From the NCBI GenBank assembly GCA_963724405.1, contig CAVRUQ010000003.1, forward strand, positions 1,736,001-1,800,000: 64,000 nt of DNA, read 5' to 3'. Below are positions 26,503 to 35,003 of the stretch, one piece after another. Under the pieces are notes generated by a model that was not told the origin of the DNA, did no database searches, and was given only the letters and a program-made list of their open reading frames with translations. Origin of the DNA: CAVQBJ01 sp963724405 (GTDB taxonomy: Bacteria; Actinomycetota; Thermoleophilia; Solirubrobacterales; Solirubrobacteraceae). Within the stretch, counting starts at the first letter, position 1; every line of letters starts with the position of its first letter. The translations under genes and the position numbers were made by a program.

Positions 26503-26907
26503 ATGTCTCGCGCCGTGGAGGATCGCAACCGCCGGATGTTGCGCGCGCGCGACACGATGGACCGCGCGTTTGCGCAGCCGCTCGACGTGCCCGCGCTGGC
26601 GCGGATCGCCCACGTCTCGCCTGCCCACTTCAGCCGCCAGTTCCGGGACACGTTCGGCGAGACGCCGCACAGATACCTCCAGCGTCGCCGCGTGGAACGG
26701 GCGATGGAACTGCTGCGAGAGACGGAACGTTCGGTGACCGAGATCTGCCTCGATGTCGGCTTCAACAGCCTCGGCACCTTCAGCCGCACGTTCCGGGATG
26801 TGGTCGGCGATTCACCGAGCGCCTACCGGTTGCGGTTCGCGGACGGCGGCGCGGCGTTGCGCGTGCCGGCGTGCTGGGCGATGGCCTGGACACGACCCGC
26901 CGGCTGA
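26503..26907 (+). CDS. Small AraC-family regulator
   Basis: The 134-residue protein is little more than the AraC double-HTH domain: first HTH LDVPALARIAHVSPAHFSRQ, second HTH TEICLDVGFNSLGTFSRTFR, and the closing GDSPSAYR. There is no separate ligand-binding domain. The gene is followed by a VOC-family gene with its own -10 box. AraC-VOC pairs of this type are frequent in actinobacteria, with the regulator probably controlling the VOC enzyme. Confidence 0.9.
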   Translation: MSRAVEDRNRRMLRARDTMDRAFAQPLDVPALARIAHVSPAHFSRQFRDTFGETPHRYLQRRRVERAMELLRETERSVTEICLDVGFNSLGTFSRTFRDVVGDSPSAYRLRFADGGAALRVPACWAMAWTRPAG

Positions 26908-26967
26908 GCGTCGAGACAGAGCAGTTTCGGAGAAGCGGTGACGCTTGAGAGGGATTACCGTGAGGCC

Positions 26968-27423
26968 ATGCTCACACGGATCTCCCACACCTTCATCCAC
27001 GTTCTCGACCAGGACGAAGCGCTCGACTTCTACGTCGGCAAGCTCGGCATGGTCGTCCACACCGACGCCGATCTCGGCGCCATGCGCTGGCTCACCGTCA
27101 CCCTGCCTGACCAGCCCGACCTACAGCTCGCCCTGATGCGACCGGGCGCGCCGGTCCACGACGACGCGACGGCCGAACAAATCCGCGAGCTGGTCGCCAA
27201 GGGCGGTGCCGGCGGTGGGCTGATCTTCGAGACCGACGACTGCCGGGCGACCTATGAGCGGTTGCACGCCGCCGGAGTCGAGTTCACCCAGGAGCCGGTC
27301 GAGCGCTTCTACGGCACCGACTGCGCGCTGCGCGACCCGTTCGGCAATTCGATTCGCATCACGCAGCCGCCCGCGGGACCGATCGTCGTGCCGTCGGCCG
27401 AGGAGCTCCGCGCCGGAGCGTAG
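26968..27423 (+). CDS. VOC-family (glyoxalase/extradiol dioxygenase fold) protein
   Basis: The 151-residue protein contains two beta-alpha-beta-beta-beta modules: TFIHVLDQDEALDFYVGKLG at the start and GVEFTQEPVERFYGTDCALRDPFGN at the end. The ATG at 26968 is preferred over one at 26938 because TACCGT sits six bases before it and MLTRISHTFIHVLDQDEAL is the common opening of this subfamily. The metal-binding His/Glu positions look present (His at about residue 6, Asp/Glu in the C-terminal module). The substrate is unknown. Confidence 0.85.
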   Translation: MLTRISHTFIHVLDQDEALDFYVGKLGMVVHTDADLGAMRWLTVTLPDQPDLQLALMRPGAPVHDDATAEQIRELVAKGGAGGGLIFETDDCRATYERLHAAGVEFTQEPVERFYGTDCALRDPFGNSIRITQPPAGPIVVPSAEELRAGA

Positions 27424-27527
27424 GCACGCCCGCACGTCGCGGCGGGACCTGGTCGACCGAAGCTCGGAATCATCGCTGTTGAACGACAGGCCCAGATCGA
27501 CCCGCCGGGCACCGCAATGCGAACGAG

Positions 27528-28130
27528 CTAGCGAACGTCGCCGAGCACGAGCGCCATCGCGCGTCGGGCGCGCTCGAGGGCCGTGCGGTCGCGGTGCAGC
27601 TGGTAGTCGCAGTTCGCGCCGATCGCCAGGGCGTTGATCGTGAAAGCGATGTCCGTCGGGTCGGCGTCGGCGGGCAGCTCGCCGTTCTCGATCGCGATTC
27701 GCGCCTCGCCTTCGAGCACCCGCTTCCAGCGGGTGGCCGTGCGCCTGATCGCGTTGTTGACGGGGCCGGGACGGCCGTCGAACTCGACCGAGGCTGCCGT
27801 GAGGAAGCAGCCCCCTTCGAACGGAGGGTCAGCGAGGTACTCGAGCCACGCGCCGGCGATCGCGCGCAGGCGCGGCAGACCACGCGGCCGGGCGGCGGCC
27901 GGTTCGTACACGATCTCGCGGAACATCTCGGACGCCCGCGCCAGAGCGGCGAGCTGCAGGTCCTGCTTGGAGCCGAAGCGACCGACGAGGCCGCTCTTGC
28001 TCATCTCGAGCTGCTCGGCCAACCCGCCGAGGGTCAGGCCCTCGAGGCCGACGACCGAGGCGAGCTGGACCGCCGCGCCGAGCGTCTCGGCACGGGAGTC
28101 GGCGACCTGGGCGGCGGAGCGGCGGGCCAT
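27528..28130 (-). CDS. TetR-family regulator with a strong operator
   Basis: The 200-residue protein has the HTH LTLGGLAEQLEMSKSGLVGRFGSK (residues ~33-56) and a C-terminal domain of the TetR_C group with GGCFLTAASVEFDGRPGP. It is divergent from the MBL-fold gene at 28220. The 89-bp spacer contains a nearly perfect 17-bp inverted repeat, so this protein very probably represses itself and the hydrolase. TAAATT lies nine bases before the start on the minus strand. Confidence 0.9.
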   Translation of the reverse strand: MARRSAAQVADSRAETLGAAVQLASVVGLEGLTLGGLAEQLEMSKSGLVGRFGSKQDLQLAALARASEMFREIVYEPAAARPRGLPRLRAIAGAWLEYLADPPFEGGCFLTAASVEFDGRPGPVNNAIRRTATRWKRVLEGEARIAIENGELPADADPTDIAFTINALAIGANCDYQLHRDRTALERARRAMALVLGDVR

Positions 28131-28146
28131 CGTCTGTTGAATTTAG

Positions 28147-28190
28147 CGAACGGTCGTACGGAATCCCTGTATATTCCGCACGAGCGTTCG
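28147..28190. promoter_or_regulatory. TetR operator: 17-bp inverted repeat around a promoter
   Basis: The left arm (28147-28163) begins CGAACGGTCG and the right arm (28174-28190) ends GAGCGTTCG. They are reverse complements at 15 of 17 positions with a 10-bp spacer, TCCCTGTATA. The spacer and right arm contain TATATT, a likely -10 element. A dimer pair bound here would block both divergent genes. Confidence 0.8.
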
Positions 28191-28219
28191 GTAAGCGACG
28201 ATTTCGGGAGGACCGCGAT

Positions 28220-29005
28220 ATGAGGATTCGTTGGCTGGGCTGGGCGGGCATCGAGGTCGAGGCGGAGGGCGAGCGCATCGTCATCGACCCGCTCGAGGAT
28301 CCCGGCGCGGTGTTCGCGCCGTACGGCGAGCCTGCTGCCGGCACGCCGGTGCCCGAGGTCATCGCGCCGCAGCCGGACGCGGTCGCGGGACTGGTGACCC
28401 ACCTGCACCGCGACCACGCCGATGCGGCGGCGCTGCGCGCGGCCCTGTCCGACGAGGCGGTCGTGTACGAGCCGCCCAGCTACGGCGGGGACACTGCCGA
28501 GCAGCTCGCGCTCATCCAGGCCGACGGCGAGATGACGGGCGCCGGACTGACCCGGGAGCCGACCGAGCCGTGGACCACGGTGACCGTCGGCCCGTTCTCG
28601 ATCACCGCGCTGCCGGCCGTCGACGGCACCGGAGACCCCCAGGTGTCGTGGCTGGTCGAGGCGGGCGGCCAGCGGATGGTGCACCTCGGCGACACGTTGT
28701 TCCACGGCTGGTGGTGGCGTTTCGCCGAGCGCTTCGGCGCGCCGGACGCCGTGTGCGCGCCGATCAACGGGGCCCGCCTCTCCTTCCCCCACCGCCGGCC
28801 GGCCAGCCCGCTCCCGGGTGTGATGGATCCCGAGCAGGCGGCGCTGGCGGCGGAGTTGCTGCGCGCGACGCGCCTTGTCCCGATGCACTACGACGGCTAT
28901 GCCTTCCCCGGCGTGTACGAGCCGGTGTCCGACGCGCTCGAGCGGGTGCGGTCGGCGAGCGAGCGGGTGGTGGCGCTCGGGCTCGGCGAGACGCTCGCGC
29001 TGTAG
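28220..29005 (+). CDS. UlaG-like MBL-fold metal-dependent hydrolase
   Basis: The 261-residue protein has the canonical metal motif THLHRDHAD (H61, H63, D65, H66), an early IRWLGWAGIEVE strand, MVHLGDTLFHGWW and a late LVPMHYD, all typical of the UlaG-type metallo-beta-lactamase-fold group. GGGAGGA precedes the ATG. It is controlled from the same region as the divergent TetR. The substrate is unknown; the pairing with a TetR repressor suggests an inducible small-molecule response. Confidence 0.85.
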   Translation: MRIRWLGWAGIEVEAEGERIVIDPLEDPGAVFAPYGEPAAGTPVPEVIAPQPDAVAGLVTHLHRDHADAAALRAALSDEAVVYEPPSYGGDTAEQLALIQADGEMTGAGLTREPTEPWTTVTVGPFSITALPAVDGTGDPQVSWLVEAGGQRMVHLGDTLFHGWWWRFAERFGAPDAVCAPINGARLSFPHRRPASPLPGVMDPEQAALAAELLRATRLVPMHYDGYAFPGVYEPVSDALERVRSASERVVALGLGETLAL

Positions 29006-29026
29006 GCGTCGTGGTCTCGGCGGGCG

Positions 29027-30553
29027 CTACGCGCCGGCGGTCGAGCGCTCGTGCACGCGCGAGAAGCGGTAGTCGTCGAGGTCGAAGCGCGCGCTGCGCC
29101 AGGCCGCCTCGAGCGTCGGCGAGGCGCGCAACGGCACGTCGCCGTGCGAGTCGAAGTAGTAGCTGTTGGCCAGCGAGCAGGTGGGCTGGAAGAAGATCTG
29201 GCGGCCGCGCCGGCCGAGCATGCGCTCGAAGTAGCGCGCGTTGGCCCCGGGGCTGACCTCGATCGCCGTCGCCCCCTCCTGGCGCGCGCGCGTGAGGCAG
29301 CGAACGATGTGGCGCATCTGGTTCTCGATCAGTGTGAAGTAGCTCGCACCGTTGAAGCTGTACGGGCCGAGAATGAGGAACAGGTTGGGGAAGCCCGGCA
29401 CGCTGACGCCCTCGTAGGCCTGGAAGCGATTCTCGTCCCAGAACCGCTCGAGGTCGACCCCGCCGGCGCCCTGGACGGAGAACGGCGGCATGTTGCCTTG
29501 GTCGAAGACCTTGAAGCCGGTGGCCAGCACGAGCACGTCGATCTCGTGCCGGGTGCCGTCGGCGGTGCGGATGCCGCTGCGCGTGATGGTCTCGATCGGC
29601 GTCGTCTCGAGCAGGACGTTGTCACGGTTGAAGGTGGCGAGGTACTCGTTGGAGAAGCCCGGGCGCTTGCAGCCGAGGCCGTACTGCGGGGTGAGCTTCT
29701 CGCGGACGGCGGGGTCGTGGACCTGACTGCGGAGATGCGCGTGCCCGGCGCGCTCGCCGCGGCGCGAGAGCGGCACGATGCCGTGAAAGTGGGCGGGCAA
29801 CGGGAAGGTCAGCTCGACGAAGGACTGGCTGAGCCACCGCGCGGCGCGCGCCGCTCCCGGAACCCGGCGCAGCACCCGCCGCCGCCAGCCGTCGATCGGG
29901 CCGTCGGGCTTGGGCAGGCACCAGATCGGCGTGCGTTGGAAGACGGTGAGGTGGTCGACGATCGGGGCGATCGAGGGGATGACCTGGACGGCGGACGCGC
30001 CGGTGCCGATGACCGCGACCCGTTTGCCGCTCAGTTCCGCGGCGTGGTCCCAGCGCGCGGTGTGCATGACCGTGCCGGTGAACTCGTCGATCCCGGCGAT
30101 GTCCGGGAACGTCGGCTGGCTGAACACCCCCGTGGCGCTGATGACGAAGCGCGCCGAGATGGTGTCGCTGTTATCGGTGCCGAGTCGCCAGAGGTGGGCG
30201 TCCTCGTCGAAGGCGGCGGAGACGATCCTCGTGTTCAGACGGATGCGCGACTCCAGCCCGTACTTGTCGACGAGGTCGGTCGCATAGCGCTTCAGCTCGC
30301 GGCCCGGCGCATACACCCGCGACCAGTCGGTTCGCCGCTCGTAGGAGAACTGGTAGCTGAAGGACGGGATGTCGACCGCGACCCCCGGATAGGTGTTCCA
30401 GTGCCAGGCACCCCCGACGCCGTCGCCGTCCTCGATCACGGCGAAGTCGTGGATGCCGGCGCGGTCGAGCGCCATCGCCGCGCCGATGCCCGAGAAGCCG
30501 GCGCCGATGACGGCGACCTCGTGATCGGCGCTGGCGGTGGACACGGGCGTCAC
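29027..30553 (-). CDS. Flavin-dependent monooxygenase, Baeyer-Villiger type
   Basis: The 508-residue protein has a FAD Rossmann motif VIGAGFSGIG at ~16-25 and a second (NADPH) motif VIGTGASAVQ at ~185. Between them is FTGTVMHTARWDH, matching the Baeyer-Villiger signature F-x-G-x-x-x-H-x-x-x-W with D in place of the usual P. The substrate spectrum (ketones, steroids, heteroatoms) is unknown. The GTG at 30553 is supported by TAGCCT seven bases upstream; a second GTG at 30544 is possible. It converges on the UlaG-like gene. Confidence 0.85.
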   Translation of the reverse strand: MTPVSTASADHEVAVIGAGFSGIGAAMALDRAGIHDFAVIEDGDGVGGAWHWNTYPGVAVDIPSFSYQFSYERRTDWSRVYAPGRELKRYATDLVDKYGLESRIRLNTRIVSAAFDEDAHLWRLGTDNSDTISARFVISATGVFSQPTFPDIAGIDEFTGTVMHTARWDHAAELSGKRVAVIGTGASAVQVIPSIAPIVDHLTVFQRTPIWCLPKPDGPIDGWRRRVLRRVPGAARAARWLSQSFVELTFPLPAHFHGIVPLSRRGERAGHAHLRSQVHDPAVREKLTPQYGLGCKRPGFSNEYLATFNRDNVLLETTPIETITRSGIRTADGTRHEIDVLVLATGFKVFDQGNMPPFSVQGAGGVDLERFWDENRFQAYEGVSVPGFPNLFLILGPYSFNGASYFTLIENQMRHIVRCLTRARQEGATAIEVSPGANARYFERMLGRRGRQIFFQPTCSLANSYYFDSHGDVPLRASPTLEAAWRSARFDLDDYRFSRVHERSTAGA

Positions 30554-30560
30554 GGCAGAG

Positions 30561-30566
30561 AGGCTA
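30561..30566 (-). promoter_or_regulatory. Leaderless-type -10 hexamer for the monooxygenase
   Basis: TAGCCT (minus strand) ends seven bases before the GTG at 30553. Confidence 0.45.
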
Positions 30567-30651
30567 TCCGGAGAGTCGCGCGGGCGGTACTGCGACGGTG
30601 ATCAAGCGGGCGACAGCGAAGGCGGAATCGCGCATGCGCCTCGGCGTCTCC

Positions 30652-31803
30652 TCAGCTCGGGCGCGCCCGGTCCGGCCAAGTGAGGCGTCCGGCTCCATCA
30701 GGTCCGCGGGGCGGTCCCCCGATGGAACCAAGGGTCACGCGCAGGAACAGCCAGGCGATCGCGCCGCCGACGAGGGGCACGAGCTCGCCAACCGCCTGGT
30801 ACAGGATGACCGCGACGGCCGCATCGCCGTGCGGGACCCCATACAGAGAAAGCATGCCGACCATGCCCAGGACCGAGCCGATCCCGGCCGGCAGCGGCAC
30901 GGAGCCGCCGAGGGCACCGATGACGTAGGCGAGCAGCACCACGCCGAACGCAGGCTGCGGGTGAGTGCCGAGCGCGATGAACGCGCACCACAACACCGTC
31001 ACGTCGAACACCAGGTAGACGATCGCGCCGAGCACGCTCCCGAGCCCGTTTCGATGAGTGAGAAGGGCTCGGGTATCCTCGACCGCGCTGGTCAGGGTCT
31101 TCACCGCGTTGGCGAGCTTGGGGTGGGCGGCGTCGGTCGCCTGGGCGTAGCCGGGGCCTCTCGCCGCAATCCACAGCACGGCGGCCAGGGCGAGCGCCGC
31201 GAGGAGCGCGGGCAGCAGGGTGAGAGCGAGGTTCTGGCTACCGGGCAGGATTCCGCTCGCCAGCCCCAGGCCGAACACGATCAGCGCCAGCGCGTCGACG
31301 GCGGTGTTGAGAAACTGGAGGTTGAACTGACGCTCGGCGATGAGCTCGTTCGGCATCCCGAACCGATGCAGAATCCAGGCGCCGACGCCGACGCTCGACA
31401 GCGACCCGCCGGGTACCAGCATTCCGCCGCCGAGCTGCACCCAGGCCAGCCGCGTCGCCGTCCGTTCGCCGCGGCCATCGCAGCACAGCACGTCTTCGGG
31501 ATCGACGATCCGCCGCCAGGACGCCACGAAGCCCAGCTCCGACACGAACTCGAGCGCGAACGCGATCGCCAGCCACTCCCCCTGCACTCGTCCCAGCGTT
31601 CCGATGTCGTGCTCCAGCCCGGGCACCAGCCTGACGAGCAGGTAGGCCAGTGCGACGTACCCGATCGCCTTCAAGGCCTTCTTGCCGAGGTGGCGCCTGG
31701 CCGCCCTGACGGCGTGAACGCTCTCATGCCAGGGCGACTCGCGTGAAGCGCGGGGCCCGGTGAGGGCGGGGCCGGCAATCCGGTCAGCGTCGACCTTGGA
31801 CAC
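30652..31803 (-). CDS. YbhN / lysylphosphatidylglycerol-synthase-like membrane protein
   Basis: The 383-residue polytopic membrane protein of the UPF0104/AglD group (the flippase-like membrane part of MprF) has EFVSELGFVASWRRI, GGGMLVPGGSLSSVGVGAW and the late VGALGGSVPLPAGIGSVLG region, matching the conserved P-x-P-G-G-x-G segment. No synthase domain is present. It may move or anchor a lipid or polyprenyl-linked molecule. The first ~45 residues are hydrophilic, and the GTG start at 31803 is uncertain. Confidence 0.75.
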   Translation of the reverse strand: MSKVDADRIAGPALTGPRASRESPWHESVHAVRAARRHLGKKALKAIGYVALAYLLVRLVPGLEHDIGTLGRVQGEWLAIAFALEFVSELGFVASWRRIVDPEDVLCCDGRGERTATRLAWVQLGGGMLVPGGSLSSVGVGAWILHRFGMPNELIAERQFNLQFLNTAVDALALIVFGLGLASGILPGSQNLALTLLPALLAALALAAVLWIAARGPGYAQATDAAHPKLANAVKTLTSAVEDTRALLTHRNGLGSVLGAIVYLVFDVTVLWCAFIALGTHPQPAFGVVLLAYVIGALGGSVPLPAGIGSVLGMVGMLSLYGVPHGDAAVAVILYQAVGELVPLVGGAIAWLFLRVTLGSIGGPPRGPDGAGRLTWPDRARPS

Positions 31804-32084
31804 GGTGGCTACCCCGGAGCGGGCCTACGGAGGCGAAGTGGCCCGGGTAGCCCGAGCATCGCGCCGAGGCCGCGCGGCGCCGCGCCGCGGTACCGCGTTG
31901 GTGACCGCCCCCTCTCGCGCGCGGCGCGCCTGCGCCAACAACTTCGCGGTCCGCGAACGTTGTTGACTCCCATCGCGCGATCCTAGCGCCGGTGAGTGGT
32001 CGTGTCGCCGGGAACACGGCAGCCGTGACCTCCGGCGCACGGCTGGACGTCTGCGCAGCGCGCTCAGCGAGCCGGACACCATCG
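31804..32084. other. Intergenic region with a long palindrome
   Basis: This 281-bp spacer lies between two minus-strand genes. I see no coding sequence. It contains the 30-bp palindrome described separately. Confidence 0.5.
31936..31965. repeat. 30-bp near-perfect palindrome
   Basis: CAACAAC-TTCGCGG, one base, then CCGCGAA, one bulged base, GTTGTTG. Fourteen base pairs are possible with almost no loop, so it is better suited as a protein-binding site in DNA than as an RNA hairpin. It lies ~130 bp upstream of the YbhN-like gene and ~120 bp after the stop of the gene at 32085. Confidence 0.5.
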
Positions 32085-32615
32085 TCAATCCTCGCGTCCG
32101 GTGGAGAGGGAGAACCAGCTGGCGCCGAACACGGCGCCGTCCCTCTCGGGCGCGAACGGGATTCCGGCCGCGACCGCGCGGGGTACGACCACCGCCGCCT
32201 GGGCGGCACGATTGAGACCGAGCATCAGCAGGATCGCCGCGATGCCGGCGGCGACGTGCGCGCCCGCCGCGTTGGCGATGCCGCTCACTGCCAGGCGGCT
32301 GATGAACAGCCCGCCCCACAGCCACAGACCCTGCTTGGGGAGCTGCGCCCACAGAGATCCGGCGCGGCGCTCCAGGCGCGTCATCGCGCCGAGCCCGGCG
32401 CCGGTCGCGATGGCTACGGCCGCGCTCACGACCAGCAGCACGATATCCATCGCATGCGGGTGCGAGTTGTGGCCGCTGATGTCGAGGATCCCGATGACGG
32501 TCAGGACGGCGGGCAATACGACCAGACGCTTGCCGCTCACCGCGCCGCCGACCAGCTGCTGACCGATCGCGTAGACGATGATTCCGATTGCGCCCAGCGC
32601 TGTCAGAAGGGACAT
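32085..32615 (-). CDS. Small membrane protein, DUF1453/CcdC-like
   Basis: The 176-residue protein has about five hydrophobic helices and starts MSLLTALGAIGIIVYAIGQQ. The LVGGAVSGKRLVVLPAVLTV segment with its Lys-Arg turn and the later GAMTRLERR loop resemble the DUF1453/CcdC family. AAGGAGG precedes the ATG at 32615 at ideal spacing. The function of such proteins is not established. Upstream are four GGTTGA-type boxes. Confidence 0.6.
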   Translation of the reverse strand: MSLLTALGAIGIIVYAIGQQLVGGAVSGKRLVVLPAVLTVIGILDISGHNSHPHAMDIVLLVVSAAVAIATGAGLGAMTRLERRAGSLWAQLPKQGLWLWGGLFISRLAVSGIANAAGAHVAAGIAAILLMLGLNRAAQAAVVVPRAVAAGIPFAPERDGAVFGASWFSLSTGRED

Positions 32616-32990
32616 CTCCAGACCTCCTTGGCGGGTCGATTCACGGTCCCTGACGCTACGGCGCCGCGGCCCCGCGCACATCGGTCCACGGCTTGATCTG
32701 CGGGTTGATTCCGGGTGGAGATCCGGGTTGAGAGCAGGTTGAGGCCTGCGCTGCGATCAACCGACGGTCACGCACAAACCACCCGGCTCGGCGCTCCCCT
32801 TGACGAAGCGCCGGACGCTTCAGGCCGCGAGCAGCGCGGCGAGACCCCCGGCGTCCGCGGCGGACACCGGGTGCACGATCACGACGCGTACGGTGAGATC
32901 GTCGGCCAGGAGCAACGAGGCGCTCTCCAGCGTGGCCGGAAGATGTCACATCTGGCGCGCGGTCTGTCGCTGAGCGGCGGGGAGGACAAG
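32616..32990. other. 375-bp intergenic region with repeated GGTTGA boxes
   Basis: No gene can be supported. GGTTGA occurs at 32703-32708, 32726-32731 and 32737-32742, and its complement TCAACC at 32757-32762, upstream of the membrane-protein gene. A 13-bp palindrome (AGATGTCACATCT, 32941-32953) lies near the end of the DUF1059 gene. A 41-codon stop-to-stop stretch on the minus strand (about 32822-32947) reads protein-like at its end but has no good start. Confidence 0.4.
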
Positions 32991-33227
32991 TCAGTCGTCG
33001 GGAAGCGCCGCAAAATCACGCTTGGCCTTTCGATACCACCCCATCCCTGACACGGGATGCTTCCACCTGCCCTTCATCTCCTTCAGGGCACTCTCGTGCG
33101 TTTCATCACCCGCTGAGACGATGTCCTTCAGATGCTTGTCCTGCGCCTTTATGACCTCGTCAGCGGTGTCTCCCTTGTGCGGGAGATCGCACGGTCCACC
33201 CAATTGTCTACACGTCATCGTCTTCAT
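32991..33227 (-). CDS. Small DUF1059-like protein
   Basis: The 78-residue protein begins KTMTCRQLGGPCDLPHKGDT, with the two-Cys start (C-R-x-L-G-G-x-C) of DUF1059 proteins, followed by a helix (TADEVIKAQDKHLKDIV) and a variable tail with GRWKHPVSGMGWYRK. Cys and His residues could bind a metal. GAAAGGGA precedes the ATG. The function is unknown. Confidence 0.65.
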   Translation of the reverse strand: MKTMTCRQLGGPCDLPHKGDTADEVIKAQDKHLKDIVSAGDETHESALKEMKGRWKHPVSGMGWYRKAKRDFAALPDD

Positions 33228-33431
33228 GGCTGTCGGTCCCTTTCAGTACTCGGCCGCCAACTCGGACCAGATTGGAACGGATGAGAGATCTCGTCTCAGC
33301 ACCTCGCGCCGGCGTCCGCTCGATCCACGGCGCCCAGACGATCAGGCTACGCGACCGGTCGCGTTCCCGGTCCACGAAGGCGGGTAGTGGCCACCCGGGT
33401 CCGACGGCCTCGAAAGCAACGGCTGAGTGAC

Positions 33432-35003
33432 TCATGCCCCGGCGCCCTCCGCCGACGAACTGCCATGTGCCCGCTCCTCGCGCTGCGCGTGCTCGTGGCC
33501 GTGGGCAGGCGCCGCGGCGGGCGCGCCGGCGGGCGCGCGGCCCCGATCGACCGCCGCGAGCACAACGGCGAGCGCGCAACCGACGAGGGCGGCGGCCACC
33601 CAGAACGCGAGGTGGTAGCCCGCGGTCAGCGAAGACGCGACTGGATGCCCGCTCGCCGTCAGCGCGTTGCTGCGTGACGTCGAGAGCGTCGCGAGCACCG
33701 CCAGCCCGAGCGCGCCGCCGACCTGGGCGGTCGTGTTCACGAGGCCCGAGGCGAGGCCCGCGTCCTGCGGCGTCGCGCCCGACATCGCCAGGTTCATCAA
33801 CGCGGGGAACGCCGTGCCGGCACCGAGACCGAGCAGCAGCATCGACGGCGCGACCTGGGTGGCATAGTCCGCGTGCACCGGCGCGAGCGCGAACACGACG
33901 AGGCCCGCCAGCACGAGCGTGAGCCCGGCCAGCAGTGCCCGGCGCGCGCCGAGCGCGATGAAGATGCGCTCCGAATACCGGATCGAGAGCGTTCCCATGG
34001 CGATCGTCACCGGTAGGAACGCAAGTCCGATTTCGAGCGCGTCATAGCCGAGCACGCGCCGCAGGTACAGTGCGCCCAGGAAGAACATCCCGAACATCCC
34101 GGCGACCGACAGGATCTGGATCGCGTTCGCGGCTGCGATCGGCCGTGAGCGGAAGATCCGAAGCGGCATCAAGGGGCTCGCGGCGCGCGTCTCCTGCGCG
34201 ACGAACGAGGCCAGCAGCGCAATCGAGCCCGCCCCGAACAGCAGCGTGCTCGCCGAGGCCCAGCCCTGTCTCGCTGCGGGGCCCACGATCGTGTACACGC
34301 CGAGCATCAGCGCGCTCGTGATCAGCACCGCGCCCGGGACGTCCGCGCCCTGGCGTAGCCCGATGCCCGGCTCGTCGGGCACCAGCCGCCGCGCCGCGAG
34401 CGCCGTCGCGATGCCGATCGGCAGGTTCACGAAGAAGATCCAATGCCAGTCGAGCGACTGCGTCAGCACGCCGCCGGCGAGCAGGCCGACCGAGCCGCCC
34501 GCCGACGCGACGAACGCGAACACGCCGATCGCCTTCGCCTGCTGGCGGGCGTCGGAGAACATCGTCACGATCATCCCGAGGATCACCGCCGACGTCATCG
34601 CGCCCCCGATGCCCTGGACGAAGCGCGCGGCCACGAGCCACCACGCGGCCTGCGCGACCCCGCACAGCAGCGACGCGCTCGTGAACAGCGCGACGCCCGC
34701 GAGAAATATGCGCCGGCGGCCGACCAGGTCGCCCAGGCGGCCGGCCAACAGCAGCAGTCCTCCGAACGCGATCAGGTACGCGTTGACGACCCACGCGAGG
34801 CTCGACGTCGAGAAGTGCAGGTCTTCCTGGATCGACGGCAGCGCGACGTTCACGATCGTCACGTCGAGAACGATCATGAGCATCCCCACGCACAGCACGT
34901 AGACCGCCAGCCAGCGCGCGCGGTCGCTCCCGCCGTCCGCGACCCCCACCTCGAACGAGGGAGGCGTCTGCGTGGAGTCGGTGGTGCCGGCGCCCACGCT
35001 CAT
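33432..35003 (-). CDS. MFS multidrug-efflux transporter (DHA2/EmrB-QacA family)
   Basis: The 523-residue protein has 14 or so membrane helices. Motif D1-like LDVTIVNVALPSIQ and motif A-like GRLGDLVGRRR are diagnostic of the EmrB/QacA drug/H+ antiporters. The Ala/Pro-rich C-terminal tail includes HGHEHAQREERAHG. The ATG at 35003 overlaps the TGA of the SRPBCC gene (ATGA), making this the third gene of an ArsR-SRPBCC-MFS operon with both junctions coupled. It probably exports a compound sensed through the operon regulator. Confidence 0.9.
   Translation of the reverse strand: MSVGAGTTDSTQTPPSFEVGVADGGSDRARWLAVYVLCVGMLMIVLDVTIVNVALPSIQEDLHFSTSSLAWVVNAYLIAFGGLLLLAGRLGDLVGRRRIFLAGVALFTSASLLCGVAQAAWWLVAARFVQGIGGAMTSAVILGMIVTMFSDARQQAKAIGVFAFVASAGGSVGLLAGGVLTQSLDWHWIFFVNLPIGIATALAARRLVPDEPGIGLRQGADVPGAVLITSALMLGVYTIVGPAARQGWASASTLLFGAGSIALLASFVAQETRAASPLMPLRIFRSRPIAAANAIQILSVAGMFGMFFLGALYLRRVLGYDALEIGLAFLPVTIAMGTLSIRYSERIFIALGARRALLAGLTLVLAGLVVFALAPVHADYATQVAPSMLLLGLGAGTAFPALMNLAMSGATPQDAGLASGLVNTTAQVGGALGLAVLATLSTSRSNALTASGHPVASSLTAGYHLAFWVAAALVGCALAVVLAAVDRGRAPAGAPAAAPAHGHEHAQREERAHGSSSAEGAGA

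Noticed and set aside
32822..32947. Short protein-like frame on the minus strand near the DUF1059 gene.
   Set aside because: It is only 41 codons between stops, without a good start or ribosome site; it may be a remnant but cannot be supported.
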